Assembly: GCA_021768085.1 (NCBI GenBank)
Contig: JAETOJ010000003.1
Location: 86,823-150,822, forward strand
Direction of reading: 5' to 3'
Length of the DNA: 64,000 nucleotides
DNA from: Bacillota bacterium
GTDB lineage: Bacteria; Bacillota; Clostridia; Oscillospirales; Oscillospiraceae
The notes under the pieces are model-generated. The model had not been told where the DNA came from and did no database searches. It saw nothing but the letters and a program-made list of their open reading frames with translations. This document shows, one piece after another, positions 9,056 to 17,540 of this stretch. How positions within the stretch are numbered: the first letter of the stretch is position 1; every line of letters starts with the position of its first letter. The translations under genes and the position numbers were made by a program.

Positions 9056-9508
9056 TTGAAGCTCCAAGCCAAATACTTTGGAGAGATCGAATACTTGGAG
9101 GAGGACATCCTCACCTTCCCCGCCGGCCTGTTCGGCTTTGAGGAGGAACACCAGTTCCTGCTGCTCCCCTTTGACGGGAGCGCGGGTTCCCTGTTGTGCT
9201 TCCAGAGCGTCCAGACCCCCGCCCTGGCCTTTGTGGCCATGAATCCCTTCGCCCTGCTGCCGGAGTACACCCCTGTGCTCCAGCCCGGCGAGCTGAAGGA
9301 GCTGGGGGTAGCGGATAGTCAAGAGCTGGGCTTCTATGTGCTGTGCGTGGTGAAAAAGCCCGTGGCGGACAGCACGGTGAATCTGAAATGCCCTGTGGCC
9401 ATTAACCCGGACACCCGGGTGGCCCGGCAGGTGATTTTGGAGGCCGACGCCTATGAAATGCGCCACCCCCTGGCCCAGTTTGGAACAGAGGAGGGCACCC
9501 CATGTTGA
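9056..9508 (+). CDS. fliW: Flagellar assembly factor FliW
   Basis: 150-residue FliW. In Bacillus it binds either flagellin or CsrA, releasing CsrA when flagellin accumulates and thus coupling flagellin translation to export. Recognised by FGEIEYLEEDILTFPAGLFGFEE at the start (the conserved F..G.PGF.. region), LLPEYTPVL, and the C-terminal NLKCPVAINPDTRVARQVIL. The start is TTG at 9056, 9 bases after AGGAGG; no suitable ATG is near. It overlaps csrA by 7 bases, so the two antagonists are translationally coupled. Confidence 0.96.
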   Translation: MKLQAKYFGEIEYLEEDILTFPAGLFGFEEEHQFLLLPFDGSAGSLLCFQSVQTPALAFVAMNPFALLPEYTPVLQPGELKELGVADSQELGFYVLCVVKKPVADSTVNLKCPVAINPDTRVARQVILEADAYEMRHPLAQFGTEEGTPC

Positions 9509-9774
9509 TCCTGCAACGCAAAGCCGGCGAGTCCCTGGTCATAGGGGAAGATATCACCATCCGGGTGGTTTCGGTGGACGGCACGCGGGTGCGGCTGGCC
9601 ATCTCCGCGCCGGAGGATGTACCCATCCTGCGCAGCGAGCTTGTCATCGCCACCGCCGCCAACCGGGACTCCGCCATGGAGGAATCCGCCCCTGCTGAGC
9701 TGTTGGATCTGCTGGGCGGCGTGCTGGACCATAAGACCCAGCCCCCGGAGGATCCGGGGCGAAAGGAGGACTGA
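9502..9774 (+). CDS. csrA: Carbon storage/translational regulator CsrA
   Basis: 90 residues. The first 50 are classic CsrA (MLILQRKAGESLVIGEDITI, then VRLAISAPEDVPILRSE), an RNA-binding dimer that recognises GGA motifs near ribosome sites and blocks translation, in Bacillus of flagellin mRNA. The C-terminal tail of about 35 residues is longer than usual and acidic/Pro-rich; Gram-positive CsrA has an extended tail that contacts FliW. ATG 9502 lies inside the fliW 3' end. Targets here are not shown, but flagellin and the flgB leader are candidates. Confidence 0.96.
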   Translation: MLILQRKAGESLVIGEDITIRVVSVDGTRVRLAISAPEDVPILRSELVIATAANRDSAMEESAPAELLDLLGGVLDHKTQPPEDPGRKED

Positions 9775-9777
9775 CCT

Positions 9778-9960
9778 ATGATGGAATCTATCGCCAGCAT
9801 GGCGATGGGCATGAGCGCTGCTTCCTTTGCCACCAACTACTCCCTTTCCGTCACCAAAAAGATGATGGACAGTCAGGAGCTGGCTGGACAAGAGCTGCTC
9901 AAGATGCTGGAAGCTGTTCCCGCCCCTCCCAAAGGCCAGTACATCGACACCTACGCGTAA
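9778..9960 (+). CDS. YjfB-like putative motility protein
   Basis: 60 residues, begins 4 bases after csrA. Small protein of the YjfB/putative motility family: Met/Ser/Ala-rich first half (MESIASMAMGMSAASFATNYSLSVTKKMMD) and a short helix (QELAGQELLKMLEAVP). Members sit next to motility genes in many Bacilli and Clostridia; function is not established. It is the last gene before the terminator and probably belongs to the late, SigD-driven operon. No signal peptide or membrane segment is seen. Confidence 0.75.
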   Translation: MMESIASMAMGMSAASFATNYSLSVTKKMMDSQELAGQELLKMLEAVPAPPKGQYIDTYA

Positions 9961-9964
9961 GCGG

Positions 9965-9997
9965 CAAAAAAAGCCGATCCTTCGGGATCGGCTTTTT
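9965..9997 (+). terminator. Terminator of the flgM-flgK-flgL-fliW-csrA operon
   Basis: Stem AAAAAGCCGATCC / GGATCGGCTTTTT with a TTCG tetraloop and a T tail, 5 bases after the YjfB-like stop codon. This is a textbook intrinsic terminator, with As on the other side that could also make it work for the opposite strand. Confidence 0.9.
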
Positions 9998-10069
9998 GCT
10001 GTCCTGGGACTGGGCTGCCAGGAATCTGGCTATACTTTGAGGGATACTCTGCAAAGGAGGCGTTTCCCC

Positions 10070-11386
10070 CTGGAATTTGCCCAATTCTGCGCCTGTGGCC
10101 CCTCGGGCTACGCCCAGCTCAAGCAGCGGGTAGACGCCTGCGCCCGACTGGGGCGTAGCTATGAGTTTGCGGCCTGCCGCCTACCCGCAGGCTGTCGCCC
10201 GGACAATGCCCAGCTGGGCTTCTGGCGACATGGGGAGGATTACCTGCTCTATTTCCGTCCCGGGGTGGCCTATGGCGGGACAGATCCTCGCCTGCGGGCC
10301 TTTTTTGACCGGGGGGCGGTCCAGCGCTACTCCGGCTTTGGGGCGCTGGCAGACTGTCTCCACGCCCTGGACGAAAACGCTGCCGCCCTGCGCCCAGACG
10401 GCCTGCGGCCAGAGGAGCCCGACCTGCTGTCCCGTCTGCACCGGGAGCTGGGCAGCCGGGTTCTGGGTCAGGAGGAGGCAGTGGAGGCCGCCGCCTTCAA
10501 GCTGTGGAGTCATATCTCCAAACGAGAGCCCCTCCGGCCTCTTTCCCTCATCTTCTACGGCCCCACCGGCGTGGGCAAGTCAGAGCTGGGCAAAGCGGTG
10601 GCCCCCGCCCTGAACCACTGCCTGGGGGAGGAGCGCTACCACCTGGTATGGACAGAGCTGAACACCTTTACCCAGGCCCACTCCGTGTACCGGCTCACCG
10701 GCGCGCCGCCAGGATATGTGGGCTATGACGATACTCCTGTGCTGGAGGCGGTCCGGGACTGGCCTCACACAGTCTTTATGTTCGACGAGCTGGACAAGGC
10801 CCACCCGGAGGTGCTGAAGGTGTTCATGTCCATTCTGGACGAGGGCCGGTGCGTCGCCCGCCGGGAGGACAAAACCGGTGAGCGGGAACTGGACTTCCGC
10901 CGCTGCGTCCTGCTGTTCACCACCAACACGGATCTGTCCTGCCGGGAGCGGCCCCAGCTGGGCTTCGCCCCCGACCAGCCTCGGCTGCCCCCCAGCCCCG
11001 GAGCGGCGGCCCCCGGCAGTCTGGCCCGGCGGATCTTCCAGGCAGACGAGGCGGCCCGACTGGCTTTGGCCCGCTCCGGCGTGCTGCGGGAGATTGCGGG
11101 CCGGTTCAGCGGACTCATCGGCTTCCAGCCTCTGAGCCAGACTGCCCGGGAGGCGGTCACCGCCCGTCAGATCGCCGCTCTGGGCCGGGAATACGGTCTG
11201 GAAATCGCCCAGGTAGATCCCACCCTGGCCCGGGCCCTCACCCCCCGAGACGCCCTCTCCCTGCGTTCCAGCGTGCCCATGCTGGAGGGAGCCCTCACCC
11301 CCCTGTTCCTGGCCCACGCCCCTCTGGGCGGCCGCTCGCTCCGCCTGGAGGGGCCGCCGGAGCGCATGACACTGAGTCCCATATGA
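10070..11386 (+). CDS. Single-ring ClpB-like AAA+ ATPase
   Basis: 438 residues. An N-terminal region of about 130 residues that I do not recognise precedes one AAA+ module of the ClpA/ClpB second-ring type: RVLGQEEAVEAA, Walker A GPTGVGKS, pore loop GAPPGYVGYDD, Walker B VFMFDELDKAHPEV, sensor 1 LLFTTN, then RFSGLIGFQPLS where ClpB has its arginine-finger region. The usual Clp N-domain, first ring and middle domain are absent. The pore-loop Tyr suggests it threads proteins (inference). Start is uncertain: AAAGGAGG at 10053-10060 is ideally spaced for a rare CTG at 10070, while an in-frame TTG at 10037 lies upstream of that site. Confidence 0.85.
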   Translation: MEFAQFCACGPSGYAQLKQRVDACARLGRSYEFAACRLPAGCRPDNAQLGFWRHGEDYLLYFRPGVAYGGTDPRLRAFFDRGAVQRYSGFGALADCLHALDENAAALRPDGLRPEEPDLLSRLHRELGSRVLGQEEAVEAAAFKLWSHISKREPLRPLSLIFYGPTGVGKSELGKAVAPALNHCLGEERYHLVWTELNTFTQAHSVYRLTGAPPGYVGYDDTPVLEAVRDWPHTVFMFDELDKAHPEVLKVFMSILDEGRCVARREDKTGERELDFRRCVLLFTTNTDLSCRERPQLGFAPDQPRLPPSPGAAAPGSLARRIFQADEAARLALARSGVLREIAGRFSGLIGFQPLSQTAREAVTARQIAALGREYGLEIAQVDPTLARALTPRDALSLRSSVPMLEGALTPLFLAHAPLGGRSLRLEGPPERMTLSPI

Positions 11387-11390
11387 AGAA

Positions 11391-11421
11391 AGCCCCCGCC
11401 GGGAGTGATCCCGGCGGGGGC
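11391..11421. terminator. Hairpin terminator between convergent genes
   Basis: GCCCCCGCCGGGA (11392-11404) pairs perfectly with TCCCGGCGGGGGC (11409-11421). It lies between the ends of the AAA+ gene (+) and the Lys/Pro-rich membrane protein (-). Read on the minus strand it is followed by TTTCTTCAT; on the plus strand the tail is weaker. Confidence 0.7.
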
Positions 11422-11446
11422 CGCATCGTTTCCATCGTGTGGGTAT

Positions 11447-12679
11447 TCAGGGCTTCGCGGATTCCGGCGCGCCGCTCTCGGGCGCTCCTGTGGCCGGTGC
11501 GGCCGGCTCAGGGGCGGCGGTCTCAGGCCCGCTCAGGTGCAGTGTGAACTCCAGCTCCACCAGCTCCCCGGTGTCGGCATCCACCTGGTAGAGGTGCTCG
11601 CCGTCCACTCCCATCAGGTAGCTGCCCACAAAGCTGTAGGGCGCCACGCTGTCATAGATATTCAACCGGATATAGGCCGTATCGTCCACCATCTCCAGCA
11701 CATCCTGTGGGAACACCTCGTAGTCCGCCATGGACGTGCCCGGCAGCCCCAGCTCCGCTGGGGTCATGGATCTGATCTGGTTCTCCGCCTGACGGATGCC
11801 CACAGACTGCCCGCCGGGCTGCTGCTCCGGTCGCGGGGATGTGACCTTGCCTTCCGCCTCGTCGGCGGTGACCACACACTGGCCCTCCGACCAGGTGATG
11901 CGCACGGTGAGCACCATATCCGGGGCCTCGTCCACCGGTGGGGCCGATTCCTCCGGCGGTGGGGACTGGCTGGGCTCCGCTGAGCTGTCCGGAGCGGCGC
12001 TCTCCCCCTCCTTCGGCTCCCCGGTGGGGGCTGGGGTCGCCTCCACCTCCGGCTCCGGCTTGGGCAGATTCCGGGCCAGCAACACCATACCCTCCGCCGT
12101 GGTAAAGTCAGGGGCGTCCTTGAGGCGCACGAACTCCTCGTCCACAATGGAGAAGGGGGGATCCGCCGCCTTCAGCTGGCCCACATAGGTCTCCGCCGCC
12201 TTGCCCGCGTCGTTCAGATTGGTATAGGTATAGGTGATGGTTTTGGCCAGCACGGCCAGCGCCTCGCTCTCGTCCGCCTCCAGCGCCATGCCTGGGACGG
12301 ACTCCTCCCCCACCTTCAGCTCCTCGGGCAGCTCCGGGGGCTTGGGCTCCTCCGTCGGCGTCGGTTCGGGATCCTGATTGCCAAACCGAGGCATGATGAC
12401 AAAGAACACCAGCGCCGCGGCCACCGCCGCCACCACCACCGGGATGAGGATAAACAGCAGGATGGGCTTTTTCTTCTGGGGCTGTTCCCCCTCCTGCCCC
12501 TCCTCGTTCTCCTCGCCCTGGGGAGGCGCACCCTTCCGAGGCTTCTTGGTGGGCTTTACCTTCTTGGGCGGCTTAGGCTTCTTCGCGGGCTTAGGTTTTT
12601 GGGGCGGCTTGGGCTTTTTGGCGGGCTTGGGTTTTTTCTCTTTGGGAGCCTTGGGCTCCTTGGATTTGCCAAAGGGCAT
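11447..12679 (-). CDS. Membrane protein with Lys/Pro-repeat cytoplasmic tail
   Basis: 410 residues, family not recognised. Residues about 5-50 are a basic repeat of PKPAKKPKPPxK units predicted to be cytoplasmic; an acidic/Gln stretch follows. One membrane helix (ILLFILIPVVVAAVAAALVFFVIM, about 72-95) is followed by an outside part of about 310 residues rich in Pro, Glu and Ala, with a conserved-looking core (AVLAKTITYTYTNLNDAGKAAETYVGQL) and a C-terminal beta-like region (MADYEVFPQDVLEMVDDTAYIRLNIYD). No signal cleavage site. It follows the FtsA-like gene by 28 bases on the same strand, so the pair probably works together; the basic tail could bind an acidic partner or the membrane (inference). 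Confidence 0.75.
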   Translation of the reverse strand: MPFGKSKEPKAPKEKKPKPAKKPKPPQKPKPAKKPKPPKKVKPTKKPRKGAPPQGEENEEGQEGEQPQKKKPILLFILIPVVVAAVAAALVFFVIMPRFGNQDPEPTPTEEPKPPELPEELKVGEESVPGMALEADESEALAVLAKTITYTYTNLNDAGKAAETYVGQLKAADPPFSIVDEEFVRLKDAPDFTTAEGMVLLARNLPKPEPEVEATPAPTGEPKEGESAAPDSSAEPSQSPPPEESAPPVDEAPDMVLTVRITWSEGQCVVTADEAEGKVTSPRPEQQPGGQSVGIRQAENQIRSMTPAELGLPGTSMADYEVFPQDVLEMVDDTAYIRLNIYDSVAPYSFVGSYLMGVDGEHLYQVDADTGELVELEFTLHLSGPETAAPEPAAPATGAPESGAPESAKP

Positions 12680-12707
12680 GGGAATACCACCTCTTGCGTT
12701 GTTTCAA

Positions 12708-14606
12708 TCAAACCAACATAATGCTAACCGAATCCTGCTCCTTGAGCTGATGCTGGAAGCCCCGCTCCTGACCGTTGACCTCCAGGCGCACTGCCCGATC
12801 CAGGTTCTCGAAATCAATGCCGGAGTACTCCAGCAGATCCATCAGATAATAGGGCGCGCCGTTGTCCTTGATGGGCAGAGTTAGCGGCTCCCCGTTGAGG
12901 AGCAGGTGCAGCTCCCGCACGCCCTGGGCAGGGGCGGAAGGGGGCGCAGGCCGGACAGGGACGGGCTGGGGCGCGGGGGCCGAAACCGCCGGCGCAGCCT
13001 GTACCGGGGCGGCGGGGGCAGTCTGCCGCATGGTGAGAATCACGTCCCCCTGGCTCAGGCAGATATCCAGCGGAGCCTGGACGTTGTTCACCATTGCCGT
13101 ACCATAGAAACCGGGACCCAGCAGCTCCCCCAGAGTGCGGTGGGCGTCCTCTCCGGCCCGGGCGGGGATAAAGTGGATCTGATCCCCCGCGTGGATCACC
13201 GCGGACAGGGCGGCCTCCTCCCCATTCACCTCCAGCACCGCGGGCACCGCGGGCTCGCCCCGCAGCACCATCCGCTTGCCATCCACAGTGAGGGTTAGGC
13301 TCTTGCCCGTCTTTCCCACCATGTCGGCATAGCTGTAGCCGTTCATCAGCAGGATATCCCGCAGGGTCAGCACCCCGTTGCGGAACAGCTTGGCGCTCTG
13401 GCCGTTGAGCAGCACCACATAGCTGTCGTTCAGCAGGCCCAGCCCGGCGGAGATGGCGATGCCCAACGGGGTGGCATACTCAGGCCGCTCCAGCTCCAGG
13501 CTGTCGGAGAAAGCGCTGAGGGCGAAGTTATTCCCCGCAATGGCCACCCGCTTCTCGTCCATCTCCAGCTTTGACGCCACCCGCTCCCGCAGACCGGTCA
13601 GCTTGCTGCCGCCGCCCGCCAAGAACACGGCAGAGGGGGCAGTGTTGTTGACGCTCAAAATCTGCTTGGCGATGGCCTCCGCCAGCTTCTCCGTGGGCTC
13701 CTGGATGGCCTGGATGACCTCCGGGACCGCCACCCGCTCCTCCTGGCCCAGGATGTTCCGGCAGCGGATCAGCTCCTCCGACTCCCCCAGGGCCCGCTTG
13801 ATCTCCTCGGCGGTCTTGAAGTCCACCAGGAAGGCGCGCATGATAGCCTCCGTCACCTCGTCCCCGGCCACGGTGGCCATGGTGTAGCCCACCACGCTGC
13901 CGTCCCGGCACAGGGCAATATCGGTGGTACCCGCACCGATGTCCACCAGCGCCAGGTTCAGCAGCCGCAGCTCCGCCGGAATGGCGGCGTTCATGGCCGC
14001 GATGGGCTCCAGCGTCATGCTGGCCACCTGGAGATCCGCCGCCCGCATGGCGGCGTACAGGCTCTCCACCACTTCCCCGGGCAGGAAGGTGGCCACCACG
14101 TCGGCCTCCACCTTGCGTCCGGTGTGGTATTGCAGGTTGTTCAGGGGGTAATTGTCCAGCCGATACTGGGCCACAGTATAGCCCACCAGGAACATCTGCC
14201 GCCGGGCCTCGCCGTCCCCCTGGAGGGCCTCCTCGGCGGCGGACACCGCCCCGGCCTCCAGCCGGCTGATCTCCTCCTGGTCAATGGACTGCTCCTCGGG
14301 CAGCTCCAGGGTGAAGGAGCCCACCTGGGTGCGCAGGGCCCGTCCAGCGGCGGCCACGCACACCCGCTCCAGACGTACCCCCAGCCGATCCTCCAGCCGC
14401 TGGGTCACCGTTTTGGCCAGCCCGGCCACTTGCCGGATGTCGTCGATCTGGCCGTCCATCATGGCCCGCTTGCCGTGCTCGGCCAGCTCCACATCCAGCA
14501 CCTTCAGCCGATCCCCCATGGGGCGGCCCACCACGCCCACCACGCTGCGCGTGCCGATATCCAGGGCGTAGATCAGATCCTTGTCCTGCGCCGTTAATTC
14601 TGCCAT
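12708..14606 (-). CDS. FtsA/PilM-like actin-fold ATPase with C-terminal extension
   Basis: 632 residues against about 420 for FtsA. Residues 1 to about 390 have the FtsA-type actin fold: phosphate 1 loop YALDIGTRSVVGVVG, connector KRAMMDGQIDDIRQV, phosphate 2 LVDIGAGTTDIAL, adenosine loop SAVFLAGGGSKLTGLRERV. The next 140 residues contain a beta-grasp-like stretch (LEVNGEEAALSAVIHAGDQIHFIP), then a Pro/Ala linker and a last 70-residue unit (LHLLLNGEPLTLPI to QDSVSIMLV) that also looks beta-grasp-like. FtsA recruits divisome proteins and PilM does so for pili; which applies here is unknown, as no ftsZ or pil genes are nearby. GGGAGGA precedes the ATG. Confidence 0.82.
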   Translation of the reverse strand: MAELTAQDKDLIYALDIGTRSVVGVVGRPMGDRLKVLDVELAEHGKRAMMDGQIDDIRQVAGLAKTVTQRLEDRLGVRLERVCVAAAGRALRTQVGSFTLELPEEQSIDQEEISRLEAGAVSAAEEALQGDGEARRQMFLVGYTVAQYRLDNYPLNNLQYHTGRKVEADVVATFLPGEVVESLYAAMRAADLQVASMTLEPIAAMNAAIPAELRLLNLALVDIGAGTTDIALCRDGSVVGYTMATVAGDEVTEAIMRAFLVDFKTAEEIKRALGESEELIRCRNILGQEERVAVPEVIQAIQEPTEKLAEAIAKQILSVNNTAPSAVFLAGGGSKLTGLRERVASKLEMDEKRVAIAGNNFALSAFSDSLELERPEYATPLGIAISAGLGLLNDSYVVLLNGQSAKLFRNGVLTLRDILLMNGYSYADMVGKTGKSLTLTVDGKRMVLRGEPAVPAVLEVNGEEAALSAVIHAGDQIHFIPARAGEDAHRTLGELLGPGFYGTAMVNNVQAPLDICLSQGDVILTMRQTAPAAPVQAAPAVSAPAPQPVPVRPAPPSAPAQGVRELHLLLNGEPLTLPIKDNGAPYYLMDLLEYSGIDFENLDRAVRLEVNGQERGFQHQLKEQDSVSIMLV

Positions 14607-14675
14607 GGGGCCATCCTCCCTGTTTCATGGTTTTGTCTCTGTCCGGGCCGGCCGGTCACAGCCCGCATAAGAGAA

Positions 14676-14706
14676 GCCAGGAGGCGGCAAGCTGCCGCCT
14701 CCTGGC
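14676..14706 (-). terminator. Terminator after the chemoreceptor gene
   Basis: Perfect 13-bp stem GCCAGGAGGCGGC / GCCGCCTCCTGGC with a 5-base loop, beginning 15 bases after the chemoreceptor stop codon; on the minus strand the tail is TTCTCTTATG. It separates the chemoreceptor from the FtsA-like gene. Confidence 0.8.
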
Positions 14707-14720
14707 AACCCTCGTGATCT

Positions 14721-16505
14721 TTAATACTTGCTGAACACGCTGGACGCGGAAGTGTCGTGGCTGGGCGCGGTGTCGTAGCTCTCCTCATAGGAGGGAGCAG
14801 CGGCGCTGTAGGCGGGCTGAGCCGCACCGGCATACCCGTCCTGGCGCAGCTTGAAGCGGGACAGCAGCTCCTTCATCAGGGCGGCCTGGCTGGACAGCTC
14901 CTCGCTGGCGGCGGCGGACTCCTCGCTGGTGGCGGAGTTGGTCTGCACCACGCTGGAGATCTGGTCGATGCCCTCGGTCACCTGAGCGATGGCCTCGGAT
15001 TCCTCCTCGGCGGCCTTGGTGATCTCCTCCACGGCGGCCACCACCATACCGGCGCGCTCGCCGGTGATCTGGAGGGACTCAGATACCTTCTTGACGATAT
15101 CGTTGCCGTCCTTCACGGAGTTGATGGAGCGGTCGATGAGATCCTTGGTGGCCTTGGCGGCCTGATCGGACTTGGAGGCCAGGTTGCGCACCTCGTCGGC
15201 CACCACGGCAAAGCCCTTGCCGGCGCTGCCCGCCCGGGCGGCCTCCACGGCGGCGTTCAGGGCCAGGATGTTGGTCTGGAAGGCGATGTTCTCGATGGTG
15301 TCGATGATCTTGCCAATCTCCTCGGAGGACTCGGAGATCTTCTCCATAGCGGCCACCATCTGCTGCATATACTGGGAGCTCTCGTTCAGGCTCTGGCCGG
15401 CGTCCTGGGAGTGGGAGGCGGCCTGTTCGCTGTTCTCGGCGTTCTTGCGGGCGTTGTTGGAGATCTCCGCGATGGTGGCGGACAGCTCCTCCACGGCGCT
15501 GGCCTGCTCGGTGGCGCCCTGGGCCAGGGACTGGGCCCCGGTGGACACCTGCTCCGCGCCGGCGGAGACCTGCTCCGCGCTCTGGTTGATCTGGGTCAGG
15601 GCGTCGCTCAGGCCGCGGTTGATGGCCCGCACGGAGGTGAGGATGCTGCTCAGAGCGCCCACATAAATGCTGGCATCCTTGGAGCGCACGTCGAAGTTGC
15701 CGTTGCCCATCTCCTCCAGCAGGCGGCAGGTGTCGCTGATGCACTCGCCCAGCACGTTCTGGCTGGTGCGCAGGGCGTCGCACATCTCGCCCAGCTCGCT
15801 GGTGCTGTGGTAGTCCACGGGGATGTCCAGCTTGCCCTGGCTGAAGCCCTCCAGGGCGTTATGTACCTGCTGGGCGGGGACGGTGATGGACTTGATGATG
15901 ATCAGGGCGATGCGCAGCACGATAATGGTGGCGATCACCATCACGGCCAGGATGACAACCAGAGCGATATTGGACACCAGATCCTGCTGCTTGATGATAG
16001 CTTCCTCGGCGTCCGAGATCTCCTGGGCCAGCTGGTTGCCGGCGTCGGCCATCTGGTTCAGCACCGGGGTGCAGTCCGACACGATCAGCAGCGCGGCCTG
16101 ATCCTGATCGTTGCGGGTGACGGAGGCAATGGCCTGCGCCTCCTTAATCCAGCTGTTGGCCAGCGTGGTGAACTTATCCAGGGAGGTCTTGTCCTCCAGG
16201 GGATACATACTGGTCAGCTGCTGCAGATCCTGCTCCAGCTCGGTGATCTTCGCCGCGGTGTTGTCCAGGCTGCTGGTCTGGCCGGACAGCACGGCGTCCC
16301 GCAGGTTGCGGGCGGCGATGTTATAGTCGATCCGGCTCTGGGACACCATGTTATTGGCCCCTACATAGCGATCCAAAATATTGTTGTACTGGTTCTTCTG
16401 CACGTTCATCAGGATGAGCGAAGCGACGATGATCGCCACGGAAATCACGATGGTGACTCCGAACCCCAAAATCAGGCTCTTTTTGATCTTCATGTTTTTG
16501 ATCAT
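14721..16505 (-). CDS. Methyl-accepting chemotaxis protein
   Basis: 594 residues. TM1 (about 10-31, [22 protein letters not shown]), an outside four-helix-bundle type ligand domain (about 35-182, helical, no CACHE signature), TM2 (about 184-210), HAMP linker, then a long cytoplasmic coiled coil with the conserved hairpin tip ([31 protein letters not shown]). It feeds CheW/CheA. The C terminus is SSVFSKY with no CheR-tether pentapeptide visible. Start ATG 16505 has AGGAGG 9 bases upstream; the frame remains open upstream into the ABC gene region. It follows the FtsE-like gene by 40 bases and may share its transcript. Ligand unknown. Confidence 0.96.
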   Translation of the reverse strand: MIKNMKIKKSLILGFGVTIVISVAIIVASLILMNVQKNQYNNILDRYVGANNMVSQSRIDYNIAARNLRDAVLSGQTSSLDNTAAKITELEQDLQQLTSMYPLEDKTSLDKFTTLANSWIKEAQAIASVTRNDQDQAALLIVSDCTPVLNQMADAGNQLAQEISDAEEAIIKQQDLVSNIALVVILAVMVIATIIVLRIALIIIKSITVPAQQVHNALEGFSQGKLDIPVDYHSTSELGEMCDALRTSQNVLGECISDTCRLLEEMGNGNFDVRSKDASIYVGALSSILTSVRAINRGLSDALTQINQSAEQVSAGAEQVSTGAQSLAQGATEQASAVEELSATIAEISNNARKNAENSEQAASHSQDAGQSLNESSQYMQQMVAAMEKISESSEEIGKIIDTIENIAFQTNILALNAAVEAARAGSAGKGFAVVADEVRNLASKSDQAAKATKDLIDRSINSVKDGNDIVKKVSESLQITGERAGMVVAAVEEITKAAEEESEAIAQVTEGIDQISSVVQTNSATSEESAAASEELSSQAALMKELLSRFKLRQDGYAGAAQPAYSAAAPSYEESYDTAPSHDTSASSVFSKY

Positions 16506-16545
16506 GGACTCTTTCCTCCTAATTTTCTTGACTGTGATTTCTATA

Positions 16546-17316
16546 TCAAATCGGCTCCGAACTTGGAAGGGAGGAAATTCTTTTCTCCCGCTCCAGAACG
16601 TCCCCGTATTTTCCCTTCTGCACGTCCCCCACAATCCGGCCGGCGGACATGGTGATCACCCTGCGGCGGAGTATGTTCACATACTGGCTGTCATGGGTGG
16701 CCATCACCACCGTGGTGCCCCTGCGGTTGATGTCGTTGAGCAGGTGCAGGGTGTCCCAGATGCAGTCGTCGTCCAGATTGGCGGTGATCTCGTCCAGCAC
16801 CAGGATGGGTGGGCTGGCGATCAACGCTCGGGCCAGCTCCACCCGGCGACACTCCCCGATGGACAGCTCCACGGGGTATTTCTTTTCCACGCCCCTCAGC
16901 CCCACCAGGCCCAGCACCTTCTTGATCCGCAGATCCACCAGCCGAGGGTTCTCCCGGCCAAAGGCAATCTTCACAGCCAGGGCCAGATTTTCTCCAATCG
17001 TTTTTTTCCGAATCAGGGTGGGATCCTGCCAGATCTTACCGAACATCATGGCCGCCCGATTCCGGCTGAGCTTCAGCATCCAGCTCAGCTCCTTCTGATC
17101 CAGGGACACCTTGCCCTGATTGGGCTTCGTCTCCCCGGTGATCAGGCGCAACAGGGTGCTTTTCCCGGAGCCGCTGGCGCCCACCACAAAGACAAATTCG
17201 CCCTGCCGGATGGTGAGGTTCACCTCCTCCACACCCATATCGATATGTATCGGGCCCTTCCGTCGGCGCTTTGGCTTATAGAATTTTGACACATTTTCCA
17301 GTTCAATCGTGGGCAT
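16546..17316 (-). CDS. FtsE-like ABC transporter ATPase, no FtsX partner nearby
   Basis: 256 residues. ABC ATPase with Walker [10 protein letters not shown] (about 45-53), Q-loop KIWQDPTLI, signature LSIGE (one change from LSGGE), Walker [13 protein letters not shown] and H-loop MATHDSQYV. Overall pattern ([13 protein letters not shown] start, [17 protein letters not shown] end) is closest to FtsE, which with FtsX controls cell-wall hydrolases at division. No membrane partner is next to it; the following gene is a chemoreceptor and a C39-like peptidase is divergent. It could serve a distant permease. ATG 17316 is preceded by GGGGAG. Confidence 0.85.
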   Translation of the reverse strand: MPTIELENVSKFYKPKRRRKGPIHIDMGVEEVNLTIRQGEFVFVVGASGSGKSTLLRLITGETKPNQGKVSLDQKELSWMLKLSRNRAAMMFGKIWQDPTLIRKKTIGENLALAVKIAFGRENPRLVDLRIKKVLGLVGLRGVEKKYPVELSIGECRRVELARALIASPPILVLDEITANLDDDCIWDTLHLLNDINRRGTTVVMATHDSQYVNILRRRVITMSAGRIVGDVQKGKYGDVLEREKRISSLPSSEPI

Positions 17317-17365
17317 ACGCTACTCCCCAACTGTGGGCAAAATTGGCCGGGCCATATACTTCCCA

Positions 17366-17393
17366 TTGAAAAAGGCGAAACTTCTGATATAAT
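17366..17393 (+). promoter_or_regulatory. SigA-type promoter for the C39-like peptidase
   Basis: TTGAAA (17366-17371), 16-base spacer, TATAAT (17388-17393) with an extended -10 TGA just before it. It points at the peptidase gene and predicts a leader of about 140 bases. Confidence 0.7.
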
Positions 17394-17445
17394 AACATCA
17401 TGTGGCCCCTGTGAACCGGCTGCTCCCTTCAAAAGGCCAACCAAT

Positions 17446-17454
17446 ATTATAGCA
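17446..17454 (-). promoter_or_regulatory. Extended -10 promoter for the FtsE-like gene
   Basis: On the minus strand TGCTATAAT, a perfect -10 with the extended TGN motif; the -35 region (TTCCAT at 17 bases) is poor. It lies 130 bases before the FtsE-like start and faces the plus-strand promoter at 17366-17393. Confidence 0.55.
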
Positions 17455-17540
17455 CGGATTTCTTCCAGATGGAAGGGCCTTTAATGTCTTTTTTTCGCCC
17501 GGACGGGTGGAATTGATTCCCATCGAAAGGAGGTGGCACA

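Noticed and set aside
16546..16560. GCCGATTT on the minus strand just before the chemoreceptor, as a SigD promoter
   Set aside because: It is the last codons of the FtsE-like gene and there is no TAAA at 14-16 bases upstream.
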